A stretch of 42,848 bases of DNA from Lachnospiraceae bacterium. Its GTDB lineage: Bacteria > Bacillota > Clostridia > Lachnospirales > Lachnospiraceae. Under the pieces are notes generated by a model, which saw only the letters and a list, made by a program, of their open reading frames with translations, searched no databases and was not told where the DNA came from. The stretch is taken from the NCBI GenBank assembly GCA_017617395.1, contig JAFZWG010000068.1, positions 1 to 42,848 on the forward strand, read 5' to 3'. Of the stretch, positions 33,268-42,637 are shown one piece after another. Position 1 is the first letter of the stretch. Every line of letters starts with the position of its first letter. The position numbers were made by a program, and so were the translations under genes.

Positions 33268-35892
33268 ATGGGGTTTTATCTTGTTAAGAATCAGATAGCG
33301 GCCGACATCTACGTCGGACCGGATGCGTGGCCGGGCGTAGTGCGCGTGGCCAATGTGCTTGCGGAGGACATCTTCCTCGTGAGCGGCGTGCGCCCGCGCG
33401 TTGTGCGCGATGCGGCACAGCTCTCCGGCACGGCGATTTTAGTCGGAACGGCGGGAAAGACGGCGGCGGATCCGGAAGGATTGTTCGACGGTTGTAACGA
33501 GGCGGACGGCAAGCGCGAGGTGTTTGTGCTTCGTACGGTTTCCAATCCGCTTCCGAATGTCGCGGAGGCGCTCGTCATCTACGGAAGCGACAAGCGCGGA
33601 ACCATCTACGGCATGTTTGAAGTGAGCCGCAGAATCGGCGTGACGCCGTGGGTGTGGTTCGCGGATGCGGCGCCCGCAAAATGCGCGGAGCCGGCGCTTG
33701 ATTGTGATCTCCCGTTTGTGTCAAAGGAGCCGTCGATCCGGTATCGAGGATTTTTCATCAACGATGAATGGCCGTCCTTCGGAACCTGGACGAACAATCT
33801 CTTCGGCGGATTTAACGCGAAGATGTACGAGCAGGTGTTCTTGCTTCTGCTTCGCATGAAGGGCAACTATCTGTGGCCCGCGATGTGGTCCGCGATTTTC
33901 CCGAACGACGGGCCGGGGCTTGCGAACGCGGAGCTTGCGGACGAGCTCGGTGTCGTCATGGGCGCGTCCCACCACGAGCCGTGCTGCCGCCAGGGCGAGG
34001 AGTACAAATACCTCCGCGGCAAGGATTCCGTGTACGGCGATGCGTGGAATTTCCTGACGAATGAGGCGGGCATCACGCGATTCTGGGCAGACGGTCTGGC
34101 CAGAAGCGGCCGGTTTGAAAATGTCATCACGGTCGGCATGCGCGGCGAGGCGGACTCGACGATCCTCGGGCGCGAGGCGACGCTGGCCGACAATATCGAT
34201 CTGCTGCGAAGAGTGCTTCGCACGCAAAATAAACTGATCCGCGAGTACGTGAACGAGGACCTTTCGAAGGTTCCGCGGATGCTTGCGCTTTATAAGGAAG
34301 TGGAGCCCTTCTTCTACGGCGACGAGACGACGCCGGGGCTTGCGGGCGAGCCGGAGCTCGAGGGCGTGACACTGATGTTCTGCGAGGACAATTACGGCAA
34401 CATGCGGACACTTCCGTCCGAGGCTTTGCGCAGTCACAACGGCGGCTTCGGAATGTACTATCATTTTGATTATCACGGCGGGCCGGTTTCGTACGAGTGG
34501 GTCAACTCCACGCAGCTCTCGAAGGTCTGGGAGCAGATGGGGCGCGCGTACGCGGCCGGGATTCGCGACATCTGGATCGTCAACGTCGGCGACCTGAAGC
34601 CGCAGGAGTATCCGCTTACCTATTTCATGGACCTCGCGTACGACTACGAGACGTACGGGACGAGGCCGAACGAGACCGATGCGTACACGGCGCGGTTTGC
34701 GGCCGACGTGTTCGCGGGCGGTTTCGAGGAGTGCGATAAGGAAGAGGCGTTCCGCCGCGTTGCGGAGACGCTCATCGAGTACTCGGCGCTAAATGCACAG
34801 CGGCGTCCGGAGACGCTTTATCCCCGTCTCTACGCGCTCTCGGAGGAGAGCGAGGCAGCGCGCATGCTGGCGGCGTGCCGACGTCTTCGCGATAACTGCG
34901 AGTGGCTTGCGGCGCGCGTGCGGCCGGAGCTTGCGGACTGTCTGTTCGAGATCGTCACGTATCCCGCGACGGCCTCGGCCAACCTCATCGAGATGATGAT
35001 CGCGGCCGGCGCGAACGAGGAGCTGCTTACCGCGGAAAATCCCCGTGCGGACGTGTACGCGGACATGGTTCTTGCGCGCATCCGCGAGGACGAGGAGCTG
35101 GTGAAGCAGTACCATCAGGTTGCCGGCGGCAAATGGAACGGCATGATGAGCGGCAGGCACATCGGCTTTAAACAGTGGAACGACGAGGGGAGCGGGCCTC
35201 CCGCGGTGCATCGGCTTGCGGATGTGACGAGCGGTGCCTACCGGCCGGATCAGCTTCCGTACCCGCGTGTTGATTTCCTCGAGGAACATCTGATTTATAC
35301 GGAGAAGAGTCCGGAGCGCCCGGCGTGGGCGGCGGAGCATTTTCCGAAGACTACCTATATTATGAACGATAACGGCGTGATCGCCATGGACGCTGCGCGG
35401 TTTGCGGAGCGAACGGCGGTCGGGGACGCCGCGTACACGATTCTCACGGGCTACGGACGACACGGTTCGGCCGCGGCGGTGCTGCCGCTCGGGCGGGATT
35501 TTGCGCCGGGCGAGGGGCCGCAGATCACGTACCGGTTCGCGGTGCCGAGGGACGGTTTCTACACGGTCCGCATGATTTTTGCGCCGAGCAACCCGAAGGA
35601 AAACGGCGGCGGTGTCCGGTTTGCGTACTCCGTGGACGGTGGCGAGGCGGTTGTGACCGACCTCATTCCGGAGGGTTTCCGCAGCGGCGACTGCTTCAAT
35701 CCGGCGTGGTGTCAGGGCGTGATGATCAACGCGCGACTCCACATGTTTGACGCGAAGCTTTCGGCCGGTGTCCACACGATTACGGTGAGCGCTGTGGATT
35801 CTGAGGCGGTTTTAGAGAGAATTATCGTTTCCGCGGAATACTTTGTTGCTGTTAACAGCTATCTCGGTCCGCAGGAAACGTATCATGAGTAA
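33268..35892 (+). CDS. Glycoside hydrolase family 115 (alpha-glucuronidase)
   Basis: An 874-residue enzyme without signal peptide, probably cytoplasmic, that removes (4-O-methyl)glucuronic acid from xylan or xylo-oligosaccharides. The signature is [15 protein letters not shown], then [25 protein letters not shown] and [13 protein letters not shown] follow. The C-terminal domain (about 680-860) is beta-rich. ATG 33268 is the likely start; the ribosome site is weak (GGAAGTG), so it may rely on truA translation. A GH10 xylanase is encoded at 13796. Confidence 0.9.
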   Translation: MGFYLVKNQIAADIYVGPDAWPGVVRVANVLAEDIFLVSGVRPRVVRDAAQLSGTAILVGTAGKTAADPEGLFDGCNEADGKREVFVLRTVSNPLPNVAEALVIYGSDKRGTIYGMFEVSRRIGVTPWVWFADAAPAKCAEPALDCDLPFVSKEPSIRYRGFFINDEWPSFGTWTNNLFGGFNAKMYEQVFLLLLRMKGNYLWPAMWSAIFPNDGPGLANAELADELGVVMGASHHEPCCRQGEEYKYLRGKDSVYGDAWNFLTNEAGITRFWADGLARSGRFENVITVGMRGEADSTILGREATLADNIDLLRRVLRTQNKLIREYVNEDLSKVPRMLALYKEVEPFFYGDETTPGLAGEPELEGVTLMFCEDNYGNMRTLPSEALRSHNGGFGMYYHFDYHGGPVSYEWVNSTQLSKVWEQMGRAYAAGIRDIWIVNVGDLKPQEYPLTYFMDLAYDYETYGTRPNETDAYTARFAADVFAGGFEECDKEEAFRRVAETLIEYSALNAQRRPETLYPRLYALSEESEAARMLAACRRLRDNCEWLAARVRPELADCLFEIVTYPATASANLIEMMIAAGANEELLTAENPRADVYADMVLARIREDEELVKQYHQVAGGKWNGMMSGRHIGFKQWNDEGSGPPAVHRLADVTSGAYRPDQLPYPRVDFLEEHLIYTEKSPERPAWAAEHFPKTTYIMNDNGVIAMDAARFAERTAVGDAAYTILTGYGRHGSAAAVLPLGRDFAPGEGPQITYRFAVPRDGFYTVRMIFAPSNPKENGGGVRFAYSVDGGEAVVTDLIPEGFRSGDCFNPAWCQGVMINARLHMFDAKLSAGVHTITVSAVDSEAVLERIIVSAEYFVAVNSYLGPQETYHE

Positions 35893-35911
35893 AAGACAGG
35901 AGGGTGTTGTA

Positions 35912-36919
35912 ATGAATATCAAGGGACAGTCGTTTTTGACGTTGAAGGATTTTACGCCGGCACAGATTTCGGAGTTTCTCGACATGGCGGACTGGCTTCG
36001 CACGTGCAAGAGAAACCGTGTTCACGTGTCCGGCTGCGAGGGTAAGAACATCGCTTTGATCTTTGAGAAGACCAGCACGAGAACGCGCTGCTCGTTCGAG
36101 GTTGCCGCTTACGATCTCGGTATGGGCGCGACGTACCTCGATCCGAAGGCTTCCCAGATCGGCAAGAAGGAGAGCATTCAGGACACCGCGCGCGTTCTGG
36201 GACGCATGTTTGACGGTATCGAGTACCGCGGCTTCGGGCAGGAGATCGTCGAGGATCTCGCCAAATTCTCCGGCGTTCCGGTTTGGAACGGCCTGACGAA
36301 CGAGTACCATCCGACGCAGATGCTCGCGGACCTTCTGACCATCCGCGATTACTTCGGGCGCCTTAAGGGCATCCGCCTTACGTACATGGGCGATGCGCGC
36401 TACAACACCGGCAATTCGCTGATGATCGCGTGCACAAAGATGGGACTGCATTTTACGTGCTGCGCACCGAAGAAGTACTGGCCGAACGAGGAGTTGATCG
36501 AGGTCTGCCGCGGCTACGCCGCAGAGTCGGGCGCAACGCTCACGTTCACCGAGGATGTTGTCGAGGGAACGACCGGCGCGGACGTCATTTCGACGGACGT
36601 TTGGGTTTCCATGGGCGAGCCGGACGAGATCTGGGAGGAGCGCATCAACGACCTTCTGCCGTACCGCGTGACGATGGAATGCATCAACCGCGCGTCGGAC
36701 GATGTCATTTTCCTTCACTGTCTGCCGAGCTTCCACGATCTCAACACGGAGATCGGCCGCACCATCAGCGAGCGCTTCGGCATCAGCGAGATGGAGGTTA
36801 CGGACGAGGTGTTCGAGTCGAAGTACAGCAAGGTGTTCGACGAGGCGGAGAACCGCATGCACACGATCAAGGCCGTGATGTACGCGACGCTCTCGGAGGA
36901 GCCGTGGCCCGGAAAATGA
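35912..36919 (+). CDS. argF: Ornithine carbamoyltransferase
   Basis: A 335-residue enzyme that makes citrulline from ornithine and carbamoyl phosphate. The carbamoyl phosphate site is S55-T-R-T-R, with HPTQ at 133 and the ornithine-site HCLP at 269. [19 protein letters not shown] and [15 protein letters not shown] fit the family. Start ATG 35912 has AGGAGGG at seven bases. No other arginine genes are adjacent, so an anabolic (argF) or catabolic (arcB) role cannot be separated from context. Confidence 0.92.
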   Translation: MNIKGQSFLTLKDFTPAQISEFLDMADWLRTCKRNRVHVSGCEGKNIALIFEKTSTRTRCSFEVAAYDLGMGATYLDPKASQIGKKESIQDTARVLGRMFDGIEYRGFGQEIVEDLAKFSGVPVWNGLTNEYHPTQMLADLLTIRDYFGRLKGIRLTYMGDARYNTGNSLMIACTKMGLHFTCCAPKKYWPNEELIEVCRGYAAESGATLTFTEDVVEGTTGADVISTDVWVSMGEPDEIWEERINDLLPYRVTMECINRASDDVIFLHCLPSFHDLNTEIGRTISERFGISEMEVTDEVFESKYSKVFDEAENRMHTIKAVMYATLSEEPWPGK

Positions 36920-36925
36920 TGGGAC

Positions 36926-36937
36926 TACTACTGTAGA
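36926..36937 (+). promoter_or_regulatory. Dyad CTAC-N4-GTAG upstream of the DUF6145-like gene
   Basis: The 12-bp dyad holds a TACT-AC-TGTA core that resembles the operators of BlaI/MecI-type repressors and the site at 18474. It lies 28 bp before the start codon. Confidence 0.25.
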
Positions 36938-36964
36938 ATACGATTGTTTGGCTCGGAGATGACC

Positions 36965-37309
36965 ATGTATCAGGACAGAATCGTGTTATGCGGAAGCAAC
37001 GCATACGAAAAAAAATACTATTTAAATGATGATTTCCGCGGGCTGCCGTCGGAGGTGCAGAAGGAACTGAAGATCATGTGCGTTCTGTTCACCGAGAAGG
37101 TGGGCGGCGTGCTGACGCTTGAGTTCGATGAGGACGGGGAGCTGGAGTTCCACACGTCTGCGCGCGAGGGCGACATGATGTACGACGACATCGGCAGCGG
37201 CCTGGAGATCAAGAGACTCCGCGACGAGAAGCGCGACCTTTTAGAGGCACTTGAGATGTACGTGAAGGTGTTCTTCCTCGGACTGGAGACGGAGGGTGAA
37301 GATGAGTGA
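36965..37309 (+). CDS. DUF6145-like protein
   Basis: A 114-residue acidic protein ([20 protein letters not shown], then [20 protein letters not shown], and a C-terminal helix) that resembles small conserved proteins found before coaX in Lachnospiraceae. ATG 36965 has GGAG six bases upstream. Its stop overlaps the coaX start by eight bases. Its function is unknown; the tight link suggests co-expression with coenzyme A synthesis. Confidence 0.75.
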   Translation: MYQDRIVLCGSNAYEKKYYLNDDFRGLPSEVQKELKIMCVLFTEKVGGVLTLEFDEDGELEFHTSAREGDMMYDDIGSGLEIKRLRDEKRDLLEALEMYVKVFFLGLETEGEDE

Positions 37310-38114
37310 AGCTGTGAACAATTATCTGCTGGCAATCGATGTCGGCAATACGAACCTGACATTCGGCATTTTCCGCGGGAACGAGATCATCGGTACGTTC
37401 CGCATGACGACGAAGCTTCCGCGGACGTCCGACGAGTTCGGTATCTGGATCAAAAATCTGCTGTCGGAGCGCAACGTGTCCCCCGACCAGCTCTCGGGCG
37501 TCATCGTAGCGTCGGTTGTGCCGGGCATCATGCACTCCTTGAACTCCGGCATCATCAAATACCTTCACCACACGCCGCTTGTGGTCGGCGCGGGGATGAA
37601 GACCGGCATCCGCATCAACATGGCAAATCCTCTCGAGATGGGAGCTGACCGCGTTGTCGACGCGGTGGCGGGGTACGAGCTGTTCGGCAAGCCCGAGAAG
37701 ACGCCGATCATGGTGATCGACTTCGGCACGGCGACGACGTATGACCTCGTGCTCGCGGACGGGACGCTCTCGTGCGGCATCACGAGCCCCGGCATCCGCA
37801 TCTGCGCGAACGCGCTGTGGAACGAGGCTGCGAAGCTTCCCGAGATCGGCATCGAGATGCCTGCGACGATCCTTGCGACCGACACGGTCACGAGTATGCA
37901 GGCCGGCCTGATCTACGGCTGCATCGGCCAGACGGAGTATATGATCCGCAAGGTGAAGGAGGCGGCCGGCCTCTCGCAGATGAAGGTCATCGCGACGGGC
38001 GGTCTTGGACGCATCATCTCCTCCGAGACGGACATGATCGACGTGTACGATCCGGACCTCACGCTGAAGGGCCTTCAGCTGATCTACGCGAAGCAGAAGC
38101 GCTCGCGGAAGTAG
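37302..38114 (+). CDS. coaX: Type III pantothenate kinase CoaX
   Basis: A 270-residue ATP-dependent kinase for the first step of coenzyme A synthesis. [10 protein letters not shown] (catalytic Asp13) binds phosphate, [13 protein letters not shown] holds the pantothenate site, and [13 protein letters not shown] the nucleotide site. Typical length. ATG 37302 has GGAGGG five bases upstream and lies inside the end of the preceding gene. A terminator follows. Confidence 0.95.
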   Translation: MSEAVNNYLLAIDVGNTNLTFGIFRGNEIIGTFRMTTKLPRTSDEFGIWIKNLLSERNVSPDQLSGVIVASVVPGIMHSLNSGIIKYLHHTPLVVGAGMKTGIRINMANPLEMGADRVVDAVAGYELFGKPEKTPIMVIDFGTATTYDLVLADGTLSCGITSPGIRICANALWNEAAKLPEIGIEMPATILATDTVTSMQAGLIYGCIGQTEYMIRKVKEAAGLSQMKVIATGGLGRIISSETDMIDVYDPDLTLKGLQLIYAKQKRSRK

Positions 38115-38145
38115 CTGCGCGGTTGCTCTCATTGGAAAACGAATT

Positions 38146-38190
38146 AATAGCCGCCTTCTTTGCAAGAGACCGGGCGGCTATTTTCTTTTT
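38146..38190 (+). terminator. Terminator after coaX
   Basis: A 10-bp stem (38146-38155 with 38173-38182, AATAGCCGCC and its complement) is followed by TTTTCTTTTTC. Confidence 0.9.
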
Positions 38191-38264
38191 CTGTTATTCC
38201 TGTCGAAATGATAACCGATGCCGGATGCGGCCAAGTTGGGGTGGCATTTTTCGCCAAAACCGTG

Positions 38265-38270
38265 TACAAT
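38265..38270 (+). promoter_or_regulatory. Probable -10 box of dusB
   Basis: TACAAT at 38265-38270 lies downstream of the coaX terminator. No good -35 is visible at 17 bp; GGCATT is a weak candidate. Confidence 0.35.
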
Positions 38271-38322
38271 AGGGAGCGGGCATCGCGTTCGGAAAATGCA
38301 TGCCCGGAAAGTGGAGATATCA

Positions 38323-39321
38323 TTGAGTTTTCGTATCGGAACAATCGAAGTGGACACGCCGGTTGCGCTCGGGCCGATGGCGGGGATTACCGACCTGCCG
38401 TTCCGGCGGCTGTGCAAGGAGCAGGGCGCGGGGCTTCTCTACACGGAGATGGTCAGCGCCAAGGGCATCATGTACAAAAATCCGAACTCGGCGGAACTGA
38501 TTGCGACGGAAGCAGCGGAGCGGCCGATCGGGCTGCAGCTCTTCGGTGCCGACCCGCAGATCATGGGAGAGCAGGCGAAGGTGCTTTCGGAGCGTCCGTT
38601 TGATTTCTTCGATATCAATATGGGCTGTCCGGTGCCGAAGGTCGTAAACAACGGTGAGGGTTCGTCGCTGATGAAGAATCCGAAGCTGGTGTACGACATC
38701 GTGTCCGCGATGGTGAAATCGCAGCCCAAACCGGTCACGGTCAAGATCCGCAAGGGCTTCGGCGGTGTCGAGAGCGCGGCGGAGGTCGCGAAGGCCGCGG
38801 AGGATGCGGGTGCCGCGATGATCGCAATCCACGGCCGGCTTCGCGAGGAGTACTACGCGGGGCACTCGGACTGGGGGTGCATCCGACGCGTGAAGGAAGC
38901 CGTGAAGATTCCGGTGATCGGCAGCGGCGACATCGCCTGCGCCGCAGACGCGGCGGCAATGATGCAGCAGACCGGCTGCGACGGCGTGATGATTGCGCGC
39001 GCGGCGCGGGGAAATCCCTGGATCTTCGCACAATGCAAGGCGTTCCTTGCGGACGGCACGGTGTTGCCGCCGCCGGACGATGAGGAGCTGTGCGAGACGG
39101 TTCTGCGCCATGCGCGGATGGCGTGCGACTTCAAGGGGGAGCGCATTGCGATGAAGGAGATGCGCAGCCATGTGGCGTGGTATTTTTCGGGCAGGCGCGG
39201 GTCCGCGGGACTGCGGCGCGCCGCCAACGAGATTGCGACATATCAGGGTCTTACGGAGTTGATCAGAGGGTGGCAAGATGACAGGGGGACAGTCCCCAGT
39301 TGTCATCTCGCCGAAAGATGA
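38323..39321 (+). CDS. dusB: tRNA-dihydrouridine synthase (DusB type)
   Basis: An FMN enzyme of about 332 residues that reduces uridine in tRNA D-loops. The opening VALGPMAGITDLPFRRLC, the catalytic Cys102 in NMGCPVPKVVNNGEGSSL, and the FMN phosphate loop GSGDI fit DusB. I prefer TTG 38323, which has TGGAG seven bases upstream; ATG 38296 would add nine residues and lacks a site. The last 15 codons (from position 39277) are not native: they read through a mobile inverted-repeat element that provides the stop codon. Confidence 0.92.
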   Translation: MSFRIGTIEVDTPVALGPMAGITDLPFRRLCKEQGAGLLYTEMVSAKGIMYKNPNSAELIATEAAERPIGLQLFGADPQIMGEQAKVLSERPFDFFDINMGCPVPKVVNNGEGSSLMKNPKLVYDIVSAMVKSQPKPVTVKIRKGFGGVESAAEVAKAAEDAGAAMIAIHGRLREEYYAGHSDWGCIRRVKEAVKIPVIGSGDIACAADAAAMMQQTGCDGVMIARAARGNPWIFAQCKAFLADGTVLPPPDDEELCETVLRHARMACDFKGERIAMKEMRSHVAWYFSGRRGSAGLRRAANEIATYQGLTELIRGWQDDRGTVPSCHLAER

Positions 39322-39345
39322 CACCTGGGGACTGTCCCCTTGTCA
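39279..39345 (+). repeat. 67-bp inverted-repeat (MITE/REP-like) element
   Basis: Two 27-bp arms (39279-39305 and 39319-39345) are inverted and match at 25 of 27 positions, around a 13-bp centre. Each arm is itself nearly palindromic with the core ggggacagtcccc between TGACA and TGTCA. Similar ggggacagtcccc repeats occur, from memory, between genes in many Firmicutes and are thought to be moved by IS200-like (RAYT) transposases. No transposase gene is in the window. The left arm and centre are translated as the end of DusB. Confidence 0.85.
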
Positions 39346-39362
39346 CCTAAGGAGGAAAAAAC

Positions 39363-40751
39363 ATGAGAACTTCGAAGCGCGTGCTGAAGTACGCGAAGGA
39401 GCATTTTACGGAGGTGCAGCACACGACGCTCAACCCGGAGGGGCCGGGCGCGGTGCGCATTCATCTGGTGCCGCCGCGGCTTGAGGAGAAATCGGTGGCG
39501 GCCAGCATCGTCATTCTGAACGGGCAGTACGTGATTCCGGTGAACGTGACGTGGAGCATTTTGCTCACGGAGCTGATCCGCGAGATCAATTCGTACAGCG
39601 GGCGCGAGGTGAGCGATGCGGACGTCGAGGCGATCATCGCGGCGACGTGCAAGGCGATGAAGAAGGTGTATCCGTTCATCCCGAAGCAGTGGTTCCGCAG
39701 GGATGTCTACCGGATGATGACGACGTTCCGGCAGATCGCGTACGGCGAGGAAGTCACGGAGGAGATCGGCTATGTGAGCCTCGGAGACTACGCGCCGAAC
39801 ATGAAGGCGCCGCACCGGATGGATCTGATGGTGAGCGCGATGACAAGACGCGGAAAATGGCACTGCAACCTGCAGTGCGTGCATTGCTATGCCGCGGGTC
39901 AGACGCAGTCCTCCGAGGAGGAGCTCTCGACCGAGACGTGGAAGAAGATTATCGACCACTGCCGCGAGGTCGGCATTCCGCAGGTGACATTTACCGGCGG
40001 CGAGCCGACGATGCGCGAGGATCTGCCGGAGCTTCTTTCCTACGCAAAATGGTTCATCACGCGCCTCAACACCAACGGCGTCAAGCTCTCGCCCGAGTAC
40101 TGCGAGGAGCTGAAGAAGTCGTCGCTGGACAGCGTTCAGATCACGTTCTACTCCGACAAGGAGGAGATTCACAATAAGCTTGTCGGCGCGGAGGGCTACC
40201 GCTCCACGGTGAAGGGCCTTCGCAACGCGCTGGCCGCGGGGCTCAATGTGAGCGTCAACACGCCGCTGTGCACCGAGAACCGCGACTATCTGAGCACGCT
40301 TGCATTTTTGCACGAGGAGGGCGTTTTGTACGTGACGTGCTCCGGCCTGATCACGACGGGAAATGCAGCCAAGGAGTCGTCCGTGAACCTGCAGCTGACG
40401 AACGCGGAAATCCGCGAGATCCTTCGCAGCGCCGTGGATTACTGCGACAAGCACGGCATGGAGATCAGCTTCACGTCGCCCGGCTGGGTGGACGATGACT
40501 TCTGCAAGGAGCTCGGCATCAACACGCCGAACTGCGGCGCCTGCTTAAGCAACATGGCGATCACGCCGGGCGGCAACGTCGTTCCGTGCCAGAGCTGGCT
40601 CTCGGCCAAGCCGCTCGGAAACTTCCTGTCCGACGACTGGTCGGATATCTGGGACGGCGCAGTGTGCGCCGAGCGCAGAAAATTCTCCGCGGCGATGCGG
40701 TGCGAGTGCCCGCTTCGGATCGCGAGAGAGGAGGCGTGCAATGAAAACTAG
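39363..40751 (+). CDS. Radical SAM/SPASM enzyme, putative peptide-modifying
   Basis: A 462-residue radical SAM protein. The 4Fe-4S cluster motif is C168-x3-C172-x2-C175 (WHCNLQCVHCYA), with the SAM-binding VTFTGGEPTMREDL downstream. The C-terminal part is SPASM-like, with Cys391, 394, 409, 447, 449 and 459 available for auxiliary clusters. The N-terminal 150 residues (SIVILNGQYVIPVNVTW) are of a type I cannot name. ATG 39363 has AAGGAGG. It overlaps the next gene by 11 bp, and that gene encodes a Cys-Ala repeat tail, so thioether or other modification of that tail is the likely role (inference). Confidence 0.88.
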   Translation: MRTSKRVLKYAKEHFTEVQHTTLNPEGPGAVRIHLVPPRLEEKSVAASIVILNGQYVIPVNVTWSILLTELIREINSYSGREVSDADVEAIIAATCKAMKKVYPFIPKQWFRRDVYRMMTTFRQIAYGEEVTEEIGYVSLGDYAPNMKAPHRMDLMVSAMTRRGKWHCNLQCVHCYAAGQTQSSEEELSTETWKKIIDHCREVGIPQVTFTGGEPTMREDLPELLSYAKWFITRLNTNGVKLSPEYCEELKKSSLDSVQITFYSDKEEIHNKLVGAEGYRSTVKGLRNALAAGLNVSVNTPLCTENRDYLSTLAFLHEEGVLYVTCSGLITTGNAAKESSVNLQLTNAEIREILRSAVDYCDKHGMEISFTSPGWVDDDFCKELGINTPNCGACLSNMAITPGGNVVPCQSWLSAKPLGNFLSDDWSDIWDGAVCAERRKFSAAMRCECPLRIAREEACNEN

Positions 40752-41976
40752 GAGTGTGCGCCGGAGAACCGGCATTTTCCTCGCAACGGCGGCAGCGGTC
40801 GCCGCGGTCATCCTCGCGGTCGTTTTGTTGTGCGGCACGAATCACCGCGCGGCGGCCAAGGGCGACCTTGACGAGATCCTCAACTACACGATCACGATCG
40901 ACGTCAATTCGGACGGCACGCTGTCGATGCTCTACCATATAGAATGGAAGGTCCTCGACTCCACATCCGAGGGACCGCTCGAGTGGGTGCACATCGGAGT
41001 CGGAAACAAGCATTTTACGAAGCTGACGAAGCTGACAAGCAACATCAAAAAGATATCCACCTACCAGTCGAGCAGTGTGCGCATCGACTTCGACCGCAAA
41101 TACAAGGCCGGCGAGGTCGTCGTGTTCGAGTTCTCGCTGGTGCAGGATTACATGTACCAGATGAACATGCTCACGGAGGGCGAGACCGTCTACGAGTTCA
41201 CGCCCGGCTGGTTCGACGACTGCAAGGTCGACAAGCTGGTCATCCGCTGGAACGCCGACAAAGTCGAGTCGTGGTCGCCCTCGTGCGAGCTGGGCGACGA
41301 CGGTTACCTGACCTGGACCTCGAGCCTCAAGAAGGGCGGAAAATACAAAGTCCAGGTGACCTATGCCAACTCCGCATTCGGATTTAACGCGAACAAGTCG
41401 ATCGAGCGCTCGACGGGAAGCGGCAGCGGCTTCAGCCCCGTTGTCGCTATGATACTTTTCTTCTTCATCTTAGGCCTGTTCCTTCTGGCCATTGTCATGG
41501 TGTGTGTAAAGAGCTACTCGGCTGCCGCGAACTTCAGCGGTTCGTCGGAGAAGAAGATCGTGCGGACCCGCATCGAGTACTATCCGTCCTGCCCGGCCTG
41601 CGGCGCGCCGCGCCCGGAGGGCAAGGACAACTGTGAATACTGCGGACGCAGCTTCATCAAGAGCGAGGAGAAGATCGAGGAGAAGGACATTCCCGCGGAG
41701 GAGAGCGAGCTTCGCTCAAAGAAGAAGGACGGTATGTATCGCTACAGTTCGGTTCCGGACACCTACATGCGCGTGACCGTCATCAACGTTCCGAGACCGC
41801 GCAGTTCGGGAAGTTCGTCACATCGCTCCGGAGGCGGCTGTGCGCACAGCTCGTGTGCGTGTGCCTGCGCGTGTGCATGTGCCTGCGCCGGCGGCGGAAG
41901 AGCGGGCTGCTCGACCAAGGATTTCTACCATACGAACGTGACGCTGCGCGCGATCGAGAAGCACACGAAGCGGTAA
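40741..41976 (+). CDS. Membrane protein with zinc ribbon and Cys-Ala repeat tail
   Basis: A 411-residue protein. A signal/anchor helix (about 12-30) precedes a beta-rich outer domain (about 40-215) that recalls DUF2207-like proteins; a second membrane helix lies near 237-257. Then comes a cytoplasmic zinc ribbon (CPACGAP and CEYCGRSF, about 282-300). The tail has Cys367, a run of Cys-Ala units with Cys at 372, 374, 376, 378, 380 and 382, then GGGRAGC390 and a final KDFYHTNVTLRAIEKHTKR. The tail faces the cytoplasm, where the radical SAM enzyme would reach it. ATG 40741 lies within the end of the radical SAM gene. Confidence 0.85.
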   Translation: MKTRSVRRRTGIFLATAAAVAAVILAVVLLCGTNHRAAAKGDLDEILNYTITIDVNSDGTLSMLYHIEWKVLDSTSEGPLEWVHIGVGNKHFTKLTKLTSNIKKISTYQSSSVRIDFDRKYKAGEVVVFEFSLVQDYMYQMNMLTEGETVYEFTPGWFDDCKVDKLVIRWNADKVESWSPSCELGDDGYLTWTSSLKKGGKYKVQVTYANSAFGFNANKSIERSTGSGSGFSPVVAMILFFFILGLFLLAIVMVCVKSYSAAANFSGSSEKKIVRTRIEYYPSCPACGAPRPEGKDNCEYCGRSFIKSEEKIEEKDIPAEESELRSKKKDGMYRYSSVPDTYMRVTVINVPRPRSSGSSSHRSGGGCAHSSCACACACACACAGGGRAGCSTKDFYHTNVTLRAIEKHTKR

Positions 41977-41982
41977 CGGGAA

Positions 41983-42018
41983 TGCGGCTTTTCGCGGATT
42001 CGCCGCGAATCGGCCGCA
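41983..42018 (+). terminator. Two-part hairpin, possible terminator
   Basis: Nested stems (41983-41988 with 42013-42018, and 41991-41997 with 42003-42009) follow the Cys-rich gene. The T tract is missing, so it may only stabilise the mRNA end. Confidence 0.45.
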
Positions 42019-42055
42019 GACCCTTGAAAAATCGGGAAAAACGCGAAAAATTTTC

Positions 42056-42084
42056 TTGACATTCGACAAATGCTTTACTATAAT
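42056..42084 (+). promoter_or_regulatory. Strong sigma-A promoter of the str operon
   Basis: A perfect TTGACA (42056-42061) and a perfect TATAAT (42079-42084) are spaced by 17 bp, about 130 bp before rpsL. Confidence 0.93.
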
Positions 42085-42086
42085 CT

Positions 42087-42139
42087 AACTTGCGCTTTTG
42101 GGCACCTTTGTTTGTGTGCCCGAAAAACGCAAGTTTTTT
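42087..42139 (+). promoter_or_regulatory. Attenuator-like leader hairpin before rpsL
   Basis: An outer stem AACTTGCG/CGCAAGTT (42087-42094 with 42128-42135) encloses GGGCAC/GTGCCC (42100-42105 with 42116-42121) and is followed by TTTTC. The predicted transcript start (near 42091) would trim part of the outer stem. Confidence 0.6.
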
Positions 42140-42214
42140 CTTGCAGATTATCTGCAGTATGCAACCACACATTTTCTGTGTCACAGAAGAACAATCTGAA
42201 CAGGAGGTAATAGG

Positions 42215-42637
42215 ATGCCTACATTTAACCAGTTAGTACGCAAGGGACGTGAGGTTACGGCCAGCAAGTCTACGGCACCCGCTCTTCAGAAGGGTTTCAA
42301 CGCTCTTAAGAAGAAGGCAACGGATGCTTCTGCTCCTCAGAAGAGAGGCGTTTGCACGGCGGTTCGTACCACGACCCCTAAGAAGCCGAACTCGGCTCTT
42401 CGTAAGATTGCCAGAGTACGTCTCAGTAACGGTATGGAGGTTACGAGCTACATCCCCGGTGAGGGACATAACCTTCAGGAGCACAGCGTTGTGCTGATCC
42501 GCGGCGGTCGTGTAAAGGACCTTCCCGGTACCCGTTATCATATCATCCGCGGTACGCTGGATACGGCCGGTGTTGCTAAGAGACGCCAGGCTCGTTCCAA
42601 GTACGGCGCAAAGCGTCCGAAGGACGCAAAGAAGTAA
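42215..42637 (+). CDS. rpsL: 30S ribosomal protein S12
   Basis: A 140-residue S12, the decoding-site protein of the small subunit. Conserved blocks are [51 protein letters not shown] and [11 protein letters not shown]. The Lys residues in TPKKPNS and RVKDLPG, sites of streptomycin resistance changes in other species, are wild type. The start ATG 42215 has AGGAGGTAAT. It should be the first gene of the str operon (rpsL-rpsG-fusA-tuf), the rest lying to the right of the window. Confidence 0.98.
   Translation: MPTFNQLVRKGREVTASKSTAPALQKGFNALKKKATDASAPQKRGVCTAVRTTTPKKPNSALRKIARVRLSNGMEVTSYIPGEGHNLQEHSVVLIRGGRVKDLPGTRYHIIRGTLDTAGVAKRRQARSKYGAKRPKDAKK

Noticed and set aside
38296-38322. ATG 38296 as the dusB start
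   Set aside because: It lacks a ribosome site; TTG 38323 has TGGAG at good spacing and fits the family N-terminus. The alternative remains possible.
39303-40454. A 383-codon minus-strand frame opposite the radical SAM gene
   Set aside because: It has Arg/His-rich composition typical of antisense frames in GC-rich genes and starts within the repeat element.
41839-41910. Low-complexity tgtgcgtgtgcc tract as a microsatellite artefact
   Set aside because: Cys and Ala codons alternate with mixed third bases (tgt/tgc, gcg/gcc/gca), which points to selection on the protein, not DNA slippage.
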